A DNA stretch of 64,000 nucleotides from positions 1 through 64,000 of the forward strand of contig CAVTLG010000005.1 of the NCBI GenBank assembly GCA_963735495.1, written 5' to 3'. Of the stretch, positions 18,076 to 27,874 are shown piece by piece. The stretch is from CAVTLG01 sp963735495 (GTDB lineage: Bacteria; Chloroflexota; Ktedonobacteria; Ktedonobacterales; Ktedonobacteraceae). Position numbers and translations under genes: made by a program. Within the stretch, counting starts at the first letter, position 1, and each line of letters begins with the position of its first letter. The notes beneath the pieces are model-generated. The model worked only from the letters and a program-made list of their open reading frames with translations. It ran no database searches and had not been told where the DNA came from.

Positions 18076-19215
18076 ATGAGTCTATTATTCGAGGATAATT
18101 CACAAATAGAGCAAAAGCGTCTTATACATGGTACGCAGGTGGCAGTGAACCAACTGATGCCGCTCAAATATCGCTGGGCCTGGGAACACTACTTGAACGG
18201 TTGCGCCAACCATTGGATGCCCAACGAGGTACCGATGACCAGGGATATCGAGATATGGCGTGGACAGACCCTATCCGAGGCTGAACGCTTCGTCATTATG
18301 CGCAACCTGGGCTTTTTTGCCACCGCTGAAAGTCTGGTTGGCAATAACCTGGTACTGGCCATTTTTAAGCACGTCACCAACGCCGAGTGCCGACAATATC
18401 TTTTGCGCCAGGCGTTTGAGGAAGCGGTCCACACGCACGCATTTCTGTATATCGTGGAGAGCCTGGGCCTGGACGAGCACGAAATATTCACGATGTACCA
18501 TACAATTCCTGCCATCACCCGTAAAGATGCCTTTGAAATGAAACTAACCTCGTCGTTGCTCGATCCAACCTTCTCGACAGAAAGCTTTGCCGGCGCACAG
18601 CAATTTCTGGAAAACCTTATTGGATATTATGTTATTATGGAGGGTATCTTCTTCTACAGTGGCTTTGCCATGATCCTCTCGTTTCATCGGCGCAACCTGA
18701 TGACCGGCATTGGCGAACAATTCCAGTATATCCTGCGTGATGAGACCATTCACTTAAATTTTGGTGTCGATCTCATTAACGGCATCAAGGCTGAAAATCC
18801 AGACCTCTGGACGCCAACATTCCAGCAGCATATCAGTGATCTCATTCAGGAAGCGGTAGCGTTGGAGATAGCCTATGCGCAGGATTGCTTGCCGCACTTG
18901 CAGTATCCTCAAACGGATCAAAGAAAAAAGGAACATCTGGCATCGCCCCCAACGCCTTCTGACGCAGGTCATGCTAGTGGAACGATGCCTAAGATGTCAA
19001 GTGGTTTTGTACTAGGCTTACACGCGTCAGCATTTCGCCAGTATGTTCAACATATTGCGGATCGGCGTCTGGAGCGGATCGGTCTCCCCACGCTCTACAA
19101 CGCGCAGCATCCTTTTCCGTGGATGAGCGAAACTATCGACCTGAGTAAAGAGAAGAATTTCTTTGAGACGCGTGTGACTGAATATCAATCAGCTTCCACA
19201 TTGCGCTGGGATTAA
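18076..19215 (+). CDS. nrdB: Ribonucleotide reductase small subunit, class Ic type
   Basis: A 379-residue ferritin-like radical-generating subunit. Metal ligands in order: Glu85 (ATAESLVGN), Glu116 and His119 (EEAVHTHAF), Glu189 (IMEGIFF), Glu223 and His226 (RDETIHL). The position holding the radical Tyr in class Ia enzymes (Glu+7 in the first ExxH) is Phe123, and the first ligand is Glu rather than Asp. Both features mark class Ic enzymes such as Chlamydia trachomatis R2, which use a Mn(IV)/Fe(III) centre instead of a tyrosyl radical; the assignment here is by these residues only. Start ATG follows AAAAAGGAGAGCAC. It lies 259 bp after nrdA and 48 bp before metE under the shared riboswitch. 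Confidence 0.92.
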   Translation: MSLLFEDNSQIEQKRLIHGTQVAVNQLMPLKYRWAWEHYLNGCANHWMPNEVPMTRDIEIWRGQTLSEAERFVIMRNLGFFATAESLVGNNLVLAIFKHVTNAECRQYLLRQAFEEAVHTHAFLYIVESLGLDEHEIFTMYHTIPAITRKDAFEMKLTSSLLDPTFSTESFAGAQQFLENLIGYYVIMEGIFFYSGFAMILSFHRRNLMTGIGEQFQYILRDETIHLNFGVDLINGIKAENPDLWTPTFQQHISDLIQEAVALEIAYAQDCLPHLQYPQTDQRKKEHLASPPTPSDAGHASGTMPKMSSGFVLGLHASAFRQYVQHIADRRLERIGLPTLYNAQHPFPWMSETIDLSKEKNFFETRVTEYQSASTLRWD

Positions 19216-19263
19216 CATCCATATGCATGCAGAAATGCAGCGACACCACGAAAGGAAACATGT

Positions 19264-21567
19264 ATGGTACAGGCGACAAATCTCGGTTATCCGCGCATTG
19301 GCGTGAAACGAGAACTGAAGAAGGCTCTGGAACAATGCTGGTCAGGCAAGTTGAGCGAGGGTGCACTATTGGAGCAGGCGGCTTCATTACGCAAGCAACA
19401 CTGGTTGCTTCAGCAGCGTCTCGGGCTACAGCACATACCCTCGAATGACTTCTCATTGTACGACCAGGTACTCGACACGATAGCGATGGTCGGGGCGGTG
19501 CCAGAACGCTACCACTGGCATGGCGAGCGTGTCGATCTGCGTGCCTATTTTGCCATGGCGCGCGGCATGGAGCACGACCAGGAGCAAGCAGAGGCCGTTC
19601 CTGCTATGGAAATGACCAAGTGGTTCGATACCAATTACCACTATATCGTCCCCGAATTCGCCGCGCAACAGCAGTTTCGGCTGGCTTCAACCAAAGCGCT
19701 TGACGAGTTTATAGAGGCGAGAGCGTTGGGCGTCCATACGCGACCAGTGTTGCTCGGTCCCATCTCGTTTCTGCTGTTGGGCAAGACACACCAACCAGAC
19801 GTACAACCACTTACTCTGCTGGATGCCTTATTGCCAGTATATGAGCAAATACTCAGCAGGCTGGCAGCCGCCGGAGCGGATTGGATTCAGATTGACGAAC
19901 CATGCCTGGTACTTGATCTGGATTTTGATGTACAGACCATCTTCCAGCAAACATATACGCGTTTGAGCGCAGTTTCCTCGTCTCTGCGCCTGTTACTGGC
20001 AACCTACTTTGGTGATCCAGGTCCCTATCTCCCCATGCTGTTACACCTACCAGTAGCAGCCATCCATCTAGATCTTGTACGCGCGCCGGAACAGTTGGAG
20101 CAGGCGCTGACTCACACGCCCTCCACCCTCACACTATCGCTAGGTATCGTCGATGGACGCAATATCTGGCGCACCGAATTTGAACGCGCACTCGCCCTCA
20201 TTGAACGTGGCATACAGGTATTAGGTTCTGAGCGTATCCTGGTTGGACCTTCCTGTTCGCTCCTGCACGTCCCCATTGATCTCGCGCAAGAGACACGACT
20301 CGACGACGAACTGAAGCAGTGGTTGGCTTTTGCGCAACAGAAGCTTGCAGAAATAGTGCTGCTCACGCGCGCCTGCAATGACGGTACAGGTGCTATTGCG
20401 GCACAATTGGAGGATAATCGACGGGCATTTCAGCAACGACGCAGTTCTCCGCACATTCACAATGCCGCAGTAGCACAGCGTGTGCAAACAGTGATAGGGC
20501 AGGAGGCACAGCGCAAGAGTCCTGCGACCGAGCGCAGGAAGCTGCAACACGCCAGATTAAAGCTGCCACTCCTGCCAACCACCACGATAGGCTCATTTCC
20601 GCAGACCAGCGCGGTACGTGCCGCCCGCGCAGCTTACAAGAGTAGCAAGCTCGCCCTCGCTGACTACGAAGATTTTTTGCGCGCAGAGATTGCGCGTACC
20701 ATCCACTTCCAGGAAGAATTGGGACTGGATGTGCTGGTGCACGGGGAGTTCGAGCGCACCGACATGGTCGAGTACTTTGGTGAACAGCTCAATGGCTTCC
20801 TCTTTACGCAGAACGGTTGGGTACAAAGCTACGGTTCGCGTTGTGTGCGCCCCCCTGTCATCTATGGTGATGTCAGCCGACCCGGTCCTATGACCGTACG
20901 CTGGTCCCGTTTCGCCCAATCTCTGACGGAGCGACCTGTGAAGGGCATGCTCACCGGTCCGGTAACGATCCTACAATGGTCGTTCGTGCGCGATGACCAG
21001 TCGCGTGCAGAAACCTGTTATCAACTGGCGCTGGCACTGCATGACGAAGTACAGGATCTGGAGGCTGCCGGTATCAGCATCATTCAAATCGATGAGCCAG
21101 CGCTACGCGAGGGCTTACCGCTACGTCGCGCCAACTGGCAAAGCTACCTTACCTGGGCCGTCAATTGTTTCCGCCTGACTGCCTCTGAGGTACGTGATGA
21201 TACCCAGATTCACTCGCATATGTGTTATTCTGAGTTCAACGACATCATAGACGCGATAGCGCAGATGGACGCGGATGTGCTCTCGATAGAAGCTTCGCGC
21301 TCGCAACTGGAGTTACTGAACGCCTTTGTGGCCTACCGTTATCCCAACGAGATAGGTCCTGGCATCTACGATATCCACTCACCATACGTGCCTTCACAGC
21401 AGGAATGCAGTGAGATCCTCCACAAAATACTCCAGGTATTGCCAGCCGAGCACATCTGGGTTAATCCTGATTGTGGACTCAAAACGCGCCAGTGGGAAGA
21501 GGTACAACCGGCACTCACGCACCTGGTTGCAGCAGCGCAGGCCGCGCGAGCTACACAAAAGATGTAG
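19264..21567 (+). CDS. metE: Cobalamin-independent methionine synthase
   Basis: A 767-residue enzyme transferring the methyl group of 5-methyltetrahydrofolate (polyglutamate) to homocysteine without B12. The N-terminal half starts with the typical NLGYPRIGVKRELKKALE. The C-terminal catalytic half has LPTTTIGSFPQT, the Zn ligands in HSHMCYSEF (His, Cys), SIEASRS (Glu) and NPDCGLKTR (Cys), plus FQEELGLDVLVHGEFERTDM. Length is normal. The start has AAAGGAAA upstream. It is the last gene of the riboswitch-controlled group, consistent with shutting off a B12-independent enzyme when B12 is available. Its 3' end overlaps the opposing GH43 gene by 17 bp. Confidence 0.95.
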   Translation: MVQATNLGYPRIGVKRELKKALEQCWSGKLSEGALLEQAASLRKQHWLLQQRLGLQHIPSNDFSLYDQVLDTIAMVGAVPERYHWHGERVDLRAYFAMARGMEHDQEQAEAVPAMEMTKWFDTNYHYIVPEFAAQQQFRLASTKALDEFIEARALGVHTRPVLLGPISFLLLGKTHQPDVQPLTLLDALLPVYEQILSRLAAAGADWIQIDEPCLVLDLDFDVQTIFQQTYTRLSAVSSSLRLLLATYFGDPGPYLPMLLHLPVAAIHLDLVRAPEQLEQALTHTPSTLTLSLGIVDGRNIWRTEFERALALIERGIQVLGSERILVGPSCSLLHVPIDLAQETRLDDELKQWLAFAQQKLAEIVLLTRACNDGTGAIAAQLEDNRRAFQQRRSSPHIHNAAVAQRVQTVIGQEAQRKSPATERRKLQHARLKLPLLPTTTIGSFPQTSAVRAARAAYKSSKLALADYEDFLRAEIARTIHFQEELGLDVLVHGEFERTDMVEYFGEQLNGFLFTQNGWVQSYGSRCVRPPVIYGDVSRPGPMTVRWSRFAQSLTERPVKGMLTGPVTILQWSFVRDDQSRAETCYQLALALHDEVQDLEAAGISIIQIDEPALREGLPLRRANWQSYLTWAVNCFRLTASEVRDDTQIHSHMCYSEFNDIIDAIAQMDADVLSIEASRSQLELLNAFVAYRYPNEIGPGIYDIHSPYVPSQQECSEILHKILQVLPAEHIWVNPDCGLKTRQWEEVQPALTHLVAAAQAARATQKM

Positions 21568-23073
21568 AGTGACGGTACTCAAACCAGGCAAAATCGGCTG
21601 GACCTGTTCTAGCGTCACCATTGCCGGTGGCATACATGCCGATATAGACGCCGGTAAAGCCGCCCGCTACCTCAGTGGAGAGATAGCGCGTCGCACCGGT
21701 TGCCAACTGCTGCATCGGTTGTCCCGCAGACGCATAGGAGAACTGATAGACTTCGCGATCTGCCTGAATCTCTAACTCAACACAGCCCGCTTCTATCATC
21801 TCCCACGCCACTACTGCGACCAGGTCGCCGATGCGGCGACGGACAATGATAGAGCGGCCTCCGCGCATGCACGCCAACGCAATTTCATAGTGATGCCGTT
21901 CATTCATAAAGACTGTCAGACCAGCCTCGTGCCCCTCCTGCTCCGGGTCAAAATCGAGCAACACGCGCACGCAACAATTGAAATGCTGTTGCCGTCTCCC
22001 CACAAACGTTGGTGAAGCCTGGGCATCCAGATTGAGAGCCGAGCCATACAGGCGTAGCCAACCCGGACGCTCGCTCAGCGAGTAATGCTCGGTATGAGGA
22101 TTGCGCAAAAAGTTCCAATGCGGGCGCAAACTGGCTGCATCGAATTCATCGCGCGCAGGCTCTATTTCCCAGACACGTTGCGGCAACGCGGCGACTGTCA
22201 TGTTCACGGCGACAGTTTTCTCAGGTGACACGACAGGCCACCCATCAGGCGTCCAACTGACAGGGGCCAGGTATGTTTCACGGCCCAGGTGATGATAGAG
22301 CCGGTCGTGCGGACGAAAGGCCAGAAAGACCAGCCACCAGCTACCATCATGCGCTTCCAGCAGATCGGCGTGTCCCGTACCTTGAATGGGATGGTGCGCC
22401 TGGTCGCGGTGTGTCAATATTGGATTATGTAGACACGCCTCAAACGGTCCCCAGGGACTCGTGCTACGCGCCAGCGTCACCATATGTCCGTACTCGGTGC
22501 CACCTTCGGCGATTATCAGATAATACATATCGCGAATATGGTACAGGTGCGGCGCTTCAGGATAACGTCCGCCACTACCCCCCCAGAGAAAACGCATCTC
22601 CGTCAACTGTCGTCCACTCTCAATATCGATTTCGCATTGATAAATACCTGATTGAGGTGCCTCTCCATTGCTGGTCAAATAGACATGCCCGCCATCAAAA
22701 CACAACGAAGGATCAATACCACCTTGCTCCACCCAGATAGGTTCCGACCACTCGCCTGCCGGATCAGTGGTAAACACATAAAAATTGCCTCCATGCGAGA
22801 CGTTCGTCGTGATCATATAGAAGATACCCGCGCGATAACGCAGCGTAGGAGCAAAAATGCCACGCGAGCTGTCCGCCTCGGTTAACGGGAGCTGGCTCGC
22901 ACGCGTCAGACAGTGGCCAATTTGCCGCCAGTGGATCAAGTCCCGACTATGAAAAATGGGTACGCCAGGAAAAACTCAAAGCTACTCGTGACCAGGTAGT
23001 AATCCTCTCCAACGCGGCAGATACTGGGATCAGGATAAAAACCCGGAATTATGGGATTGCTATAGGATATCAT
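21551..23073 (-). pseudogene. GH43 family beta-xylosidase/arabinofuranosidase, frameshifted near the N-terminus
   Basis: A five-bladed GH43 glycosidase with a C-terminal beta-sandwich domain, predicted to trim xylan or arabinoxylan oligosaccharides. The true N-terminus starts at 23073 (ISYSNPIIPGFYPDPSICRV, including the catalytic Asp of YPDPS), then the frame breaks near 22970: one base is missing in the codons for FEFFPGVPIF. The remaining frame runs from DLIHWRQIGHCL to the end with WGGSGGRYPEAPHLY (Glu region) and GTGHADLLEA. No signal peptide, so probably intracellular. A C-run one base short points to a sequencing error as much as to decay. It lies downstream of the GH30 gene, same strand, and overlaps the metE end. 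Confidence 0.85.
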
Positions 23074-23131
23074 CTCTTGTACAGACACCGTAGGCTTCTT
23101 CCTCTCTTCCAGATAAAGGGATTAGGGAGAA

Positions 23132-23161
23132 AGAAGACGGCAGGTCCCTCCGCCGTCTTCT
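23132..23161 (-). terminator. Hairpin after the GH30 gene
   Basis: A perfect 10-bp stem (23132-23141 with 23152-23161, 10-nt loop) lies 78 bases past the GH30 stop and, on the minus strand, is followed by a pyrimidine stretch (TTCTCCC). It probably separates the GH30 and GH43 transcripts or attenuates read-through. Confidence 0.55.
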
Positions 23162-23238
23162 CTTCATCCACCACACATATGAAATGGAGCAAACATCACA
23201 TTCCCTGCCCACAACAGCCAGTGATGTCTGCCCCCGGA

Positions 23239-25074
23239 TCAGGAGACACTACAGGCAACTCCGTTGAGTGTAAAGGCCGTTGGAGATGGATTACTCCCGC
23301 TCCAGGAGCCGTTAAAGCCTGTTTGCGACCCTAACGAGCCTCCTGCCGCAATGCTGCCGTTCCAACTGGCGTTCGTAATCGTCACTGCATTTCCCGATTG
23401 CGTAAAATTACCATCCCAATCGCTGGTGATCTCCTGGCTGCCCGGAAAACTGAATTGCAGCGTCCAGCTACTGATCGCAGTCGAACCAGTATTCTTAATT
23501 GCAATGGCCGCGTTGAAGCCACCAGACCACTGTGAGTTCACGGTGTAACCAATCGCACAACTAGTACCCGGCATTGGCGTGGCCGTCGCGGTCGCTGTAG
23601 CGATTGAGGTTGGCGTCGCTGTGGGTGCTGTACCGGTCGCGATCTGATACGTCACCATTTGACGCGCCCCAATTGTCGCGCTAAAAGAGCCATTTTGGAT
23701 CGCCAGAGCAGTCTGTGCGGTCGCCGTATTCGTGGCATCCGTTGCATACGGCGTGGCAACTGCGCTGGTGGGCAGCGTCACATTTTGCAGCGCAAAGGTC
23801 GCGGGAACCGCGTTATACGATTGATTGAGCACTACCAGAGAGAGCGTCCCATCGGTATTTTGATACGCAGTGACCTCCAGATTGCTATCGCCGGAGGTTG
23901 CACCGATGCGCGTTGCTCCAGGATGAATATAACGGCTATAGTTAGCGAGCGCCCAGAGCCGCGCCGAGGGAGTCACGGTTCCGTTGACGTCGTTGATCAG
24001 GAAACCGTTATCGGTGCCACCAAAGCTCACGCCCCACCAGTAAAGAAAGGCACTCAGGTTCGCCTCAGTGATGCCATTGTACACATTCTGGGCCCAGGAG
24101 AAGCCAGAGGCATCGCTACCATCATCCCAGGCAGTATCCCAGGCATCCCAGGTGGCCCATTCTGTCTCCCAGATATGCTTGCTGCCAGTTCCGGTTAATG
24201 CAGAATTAGGCGCACCGGTATAGCCATGACTGGAGATGATGCTGTCATCGGCATTTGCGGTTGTATTGCTGGTAATACCGCTGGCATAGCTCTGGGCCGT
24301 ATCCCAACCCTCACCGTCACAGCAAGCAATCTTGGGTATAGAACTCAGTCCCGATGCCTGGAGCGTCGGCCCCAGCACGGCAATCAAGTCAGCCGTCTGC
24401 GTCGGATTCATGACCATACTGGAATAGGAGGTCGTCAGGTTCGGCTCGTTAAACGCGCCAAGCTCGGTCAGAGGGACCCAGGCACTCGCGTAGTCTTTGG
24501 CGTACTGGACCAAATAATTCGCGTATGCCTGCCGCCAGTCGCCCGTGCTACAGGTCGTCGCGCCGGGAGAGCCACAGAGTTGGCCACCATTTGACTCGTC
24601 GCCGTTGGTCTTCATAAAACCGGGAGCGCTCCAGGCATCGCCATAAAACTGCTTCACCCCATAGCTCTGCGCCTGTTGTGCCAGCCAGACCTGTCCCTCG
24701 CTACTACCCAACGCGGCATACGTCGGCGTCGCCGTTGGACTTCCGGGGCTGGTTGGTTCAATTGTATTGGCAGCGTCCGAGGGCAGTAAATTACGTAGGA
24801 TGGTAAAACCTGCGCCCGTTGTGGGGCTGAAGAGCAGATTCAGAATTGACTTCTGTTCGCTACTCGACGAGAGATCTTCTAACGTGAGAGCCGGTCCGAA
24901 AGCATCAGAGAAACCAAAACCATCCATGGTTTGATAGCTTGTTGCCCCATTCACGGTCACACTTGACGCTGCATGCGCGGTATATATGGGAGCAAAAACT
25001 CCGTACAGCGATACCAGCAGCAGAAATACAACACATATTGGCAGCCTTGCTTTCCGTACAACACCATTGAACAT
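23239..25074 (-). CDS. Secreted GH30 xylanase-type glycosidase with CBM2
   Basis: About 611 residues. A Sec signal peptide (hydrophobic ICVVFLLLVSLYGVFA, cleavage after AHA) leads into a GH30 (beta/alpha)8 barrel with side beta domain: TMDGFGFSDAFG near the N-terminus, acid/base Glu in LGAFNEPNL and nucleophile Glu in HIWETEWATW. A Thr/Ala/Pro linker (ATATATATPMPG) follows, then a C-terminal CBM2 module (CAIGYTVNSQWSGGFNA ... NGVACSV, terminal Cys pair) that binds cellulose or xylan. Glucuronoxylanase or endoxylanase activity is likely. Start ATG at 25074 has GGAAAGGAAA upstream; the frame opens earlier, but those codons are leader. Divergent from the LacI regulator with cre-like operators between. 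Confidence 0.88.
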   Translation of the reverse strand: MFNGVVRKARLPICVVFLLLVSLYGVFAPIYTAHAASSVTVNGATSYQTMDGFGFSDAFGPALTLEDLSSSSEQKSILNLLFSPTTGAGFTILRNLLPSDAANTIEPTSPGSPTATPTYAALGSSEGQVWLAQQAQSYGVKQFYGDAWSAPGFMKTNGDESNGGQLCGSPGATTCSTGDWRQAYANYLVQYAKDYASAWVPLTELGAFNEPNLTTSYSSMVMNPTQTADLIAVLGPTLQASGLSSIPKIACCDGEGWDTAQSYASGITSNTTANADDSIISSHGYTGAPNSALTGTGSKHIWETEWATWDAWDTAWDDGSDASGFSWAQNVYNGITEANLSAFLYWWGVSFGGTDNGFLINDVNGTVTPSARLWALANYSRYIHPGATRIGATSGDSNLEVTAYQNTDGTLSLVVLNQSYNAVPATFALQNVTLPTSAVATPYATDATNTATAQTALAIQNGSFSATIGARQMVTYQIATGTAPTATPTSIATATATATPMPGTSCAIGYTVNSQWSGGFNAAIAIKNTGSTAISSWTLQFSFPGSQEITSDWDGNFTQSGNAVTITNASWNGSIAAGGSLGSQTGFNGSWSGSNPSPTAFTLNGVACSVS

Positions 25075-25269
25075 CGTTGTTTTCCTTTCCTTCCTTAGAT
25101 AAAGAAGCAGATGTGTCGGGGGAAAATAGCATAACAAGGAACATATGAGCAGCATATCTTCATCGAGGATGACGTGCAGCCAACCTGCCGTTCTGTCATG
25201 ATGTAGTCAGGTATATTGCCTCTTCAGAGTCTCAACTTTCCGGGCAAAAGGCAATCTTTTCCCCCATTA

Positions 25270-25310
25270 GTAAAACGCTAACAACACAGATAACTTTGCA
25301 AACGCTTACA
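25270..25310. promoter_or_regulatory. Two cre-like LacI-family operators
   Basis: TGCAAACGCTTACA (25297-25310) fits the LacI/CcpA operator pattern TGNAANCGNTNNCA, and GTAAAACGCTAACA (25270-25283) is a close variant 27 bp away. They lie between the GH30 gene (minus, starting at 25074) and the lacI-type gene (plus), where repression of the glycosidase by the neighbour regulator would be expected. Confidence 0.6.
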
Positions 25311-25450
25311 TACACTATAGAGAGATATACACTATCAAAAATGTTCTGTCAACCCTTCTTTTGCAAAAAATATGCAGAAATTATTCACTAATACAGCCTA
25401 TCACCACCTCTTTCCGCCAGAAAAACAGCAAGAAGTGAAGAGAAAAGGGG

Positions 25451-25480
25451 TTGACAGCAGCCAGACTTCTATGGTATTAC
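25451..25480 (+). promoter_or_regulatory. Promoter of the LacI-type gene
   Basis: TTGACA at 25451-25456 and TATTAC at 25475-25480 are separated by 18 bp, 49 bp before the proposed start codon. Confidence 0.6.
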
Positions 25481-25491
25481 TGTGCAAGAAC

Positions 25492-25505
25492 TGCAAACGC
25501 TTGCA
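25492..25505. promoter_or_regulatory. cre-like operator at the lacI-type promoter
   Basis: TGCAAACGCTTGCA, a near-palindrome of the LacI-family type, lies right after the -10 element, over the expected transcription start, which suggests autoregulation. Confidence 0.6.
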
Positions 25506-25528
25506 AGCTTCAACGAAGGAGCAGCTGC

Positions 25529-26602
25529 TTGAGAGAGAAAACAACCAGGCATGACATCAAGCAGATACATGATGTCACTATTATTGACGTTGCGGCTGAG
25601 GCGGGGGTGTCATACGCAACGGTATCGCGTGTGATTAACAATAAAGAGCATGTCAGCCCGGACAAACGTGAACGCGTCCTGCGTGCGATGGCTCAGCTCG
25701 GCTATGTAGCAAATGTACAGGCACGTAGCCTGGCCGGGGGATCTTCGCATATTGTGGGACTGCTGGTCAACTATCTTAGTTCGAGTTATACCGTCGAGAT
25801 CATGCGTGGCATCGACGAGGCACTGCAAGCCAGCCATTATGATCTGGTCCTTTACAGCACGCATACACAGAAAACCAAAGAGTCGGTTTATGTTGCGAAA
25901 CTGACACGTAATCTCGCGGATGGGCTGCTATTGATCTTACCGCGCAATTCCAAGGCGTATTTAGACGCGTTGAATCAACGTCATTTCCCATATGTGCTTG
26001 TGGACTATCTTAGTGATGGGTTAAATGCTCCCTCAGTTGCTACCACAAATTTTCAGGGTGCCTATGATGCCATGGTTTATCTGCTTGAGCTTGGGCATCG
26101 CCGCATCGGTTTTATTACGGGCACGCTGGAGACTGGCTGTGCTCAAGAACGGCTAGCTGCTTACCATGTGGCGCTCAAGGATCACGGTGTGACAGCGGAC
26201 CCACTGCTGATATGCGAAGGGAATTTCATGCAGCCGCAAGGCTATCATTGTGCTCAGGAACTGCTAGACTTAGCAGTTCCTCCAACAGCTATTTTTGCCT
26301 CTAACGATATGATGGCGCTTGGAGTGATGGAAGCTGCCCGCGAAAGAGGTCTGCGCCTGCCAGTTGATCTCTCGATCATTGGCTTTGACGATATTCCGCA
26401 GGCAACCCATGTTCATCCCACATTAACCACGGTGCGCCAGCCGCTGGAAGCAATGGGACACAGCGCGGCAGACCTGCTCTTAAAATATATCGCCCATCCA
26501 TCAACCGAAATCCAACGTATTGAGTTGCCCACAGAGCTTATTATCCGCCAGTCATGCCAGGCACCACGCAGGATGCTATCCAATGGCCAGGACCCGGCTT
26601 AA
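25529..26602 (+). CDS. LacI family transcriptional regulator
   Basis: About 357 residues. The N-terminal helix-turn-helix is typical (TIIDVAAEAGVSYATVSRVI, then NNKEHVSPDKRERVL with the hinge ANVQARSLAGG). It is followed by a periplasmic-binding-protein-like sensor domain (VGLLVNYLSSSYTVEIMRGI ... AIFASNDMMALGVMEAA ... LSIIGFDDIPQATHVHP ... LTTVRQPLEAMG). TTG at 25529 is chosen as start because GAAGGAG stands seven bases upstream; the ATG at 25451 coincides with the -35 element and would add unrelated residues. It probably senses a xylan-derived sugar and controls the divergent GH30 gene, the frameshifted GH43 gene and itself through the cre-like sites. Confidence 0.88.
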   Translation: MREKTTRHDIKQIHDVTIIDVAAEAGVSYATVSRVINNKEHVSPDKRERVLRAMAQLGYVANVQARSLAGGSSHIVGLLVNYLSSSYTVEIMRGIDEALQASHYDLVLYSTHTQKTKESVYVAKLTRNLADGLLLILPRNSKAYLDALNQRHFPYVLVDYLSDGLNAPSVATTNFQGAYDAMVYLLELGHRRIGFITGTLETGCAQERLAAYHVALKDHGVTADPLLICEGNFMQPQGYHCAQELLDLAVPPTAIFASNDMMALGVMEAARERGLRLPVDLSIIGFDDIPQATHVHPTLTTVRQPLEAMGHSAADLLLKYIAHPSTEIQRIELPTELIIRQSCQAPRRMLSNGQDPA

Positions 26603-26690
26603 GCTCTGCTCAAAGCAAAGGAGGTCAACTAGCCCCTGGCACATCCCGCTAGCGTCGTTGTCTTGATGCACGCAATACAAAACGACGAGA

Positions 26691-26707
26691 CGCTCAGCTC
26701 CTGAGCG
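26691..26707. terminator. Hairpin between convergent genes
   Basis: Stem CGCTCAG/CTGAGCG (26691-26697 with 26701-26707, loop CTC) lies between the LacI-type gene and the opposing phosphatase fragment. No T-run, so termination is only suggested. Confidence 0.4.
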
Positions 26708-26749
26708 CCTCACCTTCTCTCTAGCACGAAAATCTTCATCCCCAAATGG

Positions 26750-27874
26750 TTAACGCGTCTGAGTCGTCGCCCAGAGCTGATTCACCAGGATATGAGCCTG
26801 GCTCACCAGGTTATTTGCCAGGTGGAACTGCCCATTCACGTGAGGCCCAGAGGCATTGCCGCCAAATTCGGCGGCTTCCAGAATAGCTATCATTTGACTG
26901 GCAAGCGCATTGCGAACCTGTGTCGTCTTGATCAGCAAGTTCTCCAGCCGGTTATAGGTGCTATCATTGGGCGCATTGCTCTCCAGAGCGGTTGTTGAAA
27001 CACGCAACGACAGCAGTCCCAACGCGCCTACGGGTGCATTGATCTGCTTATACGCCTGTGCCAGAGCAGTCAGCGCCTGCTGGTTATCGCGCACAGGCCC
27101 GGGGAGTGCCCAGGGCTGCATGATCTCGAACAGCACACGTCCATCGTGCTGATAATCATCCTTCAAGCCAAGTAGCTCCATCATCGTCTGACGCGTATCG
27201 GCATGATCTGACCAGATACTACCAGTCACGCCCAGGTGCTTTACACCAGGACCAACCATCGACAGCCAGGTTGTATTAATCTGCGGGTCCACATCGCCAT
27301 GGTTCCAGGCGGACTGCTTGTCCAGCGCGATACAAGCTGACGAGCAGTTCGCCGCGCCAGTATAGAGATAGTAATCAGGATTGGCGAAGAGCGTGAGCGT
27401 CGGCGTGCGCGCCGGATCTGCCGTGACCATATGCAGCAAGTTCATTTCTACCGGATCTGCCAGATAACTTGTCACCTGCTGAGTCGTGTTAGTGAGCGGA
27501 TTGACCGCCGTGATCTTCCCAAGGGCACGATCAAAGAGTCGCGTCACTGTTTCATTATCGCGAGCAGGATTGCCCGTAATATAGATGGCCGGAGCCGAGT
27601 CGGCATGCACTTTGAACGGCGTAGTGATCCCTTGCTCACTTGCCAGTAAGCCCGTCAGATTGGCATCAACCTCACCAATCTGGCTATAGGTGCAGGGCAC
27701 AGTCACACCATTGCAACTCGCGGGACTGGGTGCACCACCCACAAAGTGATCACCCTCGTCAGCAGTGAAGACAAACAAGGTGTTCTTGTTGGTGATACCA
27801 TCCTGCGCCAGGAGTACAGCAAACGCAGTAACACGTAGGTAAGAATGTTTCTCCGGTTGTCTGATTTGTGCCAT
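26750..27874 (-). pseudogene. C-terminal part of an alkaline phosphatase-superfamily protein (5' truncated)
   Basis: The 374 residues match the rear part of a phosphatase/phosphoesterase of the alkaline phosphatase superfamily: NTLFVFTADEGDHFVGG has the metal-binding Asp and His, and WNHGDVDPQINTTWLSMVGPGV and SDHADTRQTMMELLGL hold further metal-binding His and Asp positions. The front half, with the nucleophile Ser/Thr and first metal ligands, is missing. The first 15 residues (MAQIRQPEKHSYLRV) look unrelated to the family. Without the nucleophile it should be inactive, so I call it a 5'-truncated pseudogene; full relatives are secreted proteins of 500 or more residues. It converges with the LacI-type gene. 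Confidence 0.6.

Noticed and set aside
22273..22885. Plus-strand open frames across the GH43 gene
   Set aside because: Antisense shadows of a recognisable glycosidase; no ribosome sites.
25372..25554. Small 60-residue frame upstream of the lacI-type gene
   Set aside because: It spans the lacI promoter and operator and has no ribosome site; more likely regulatory DNA.
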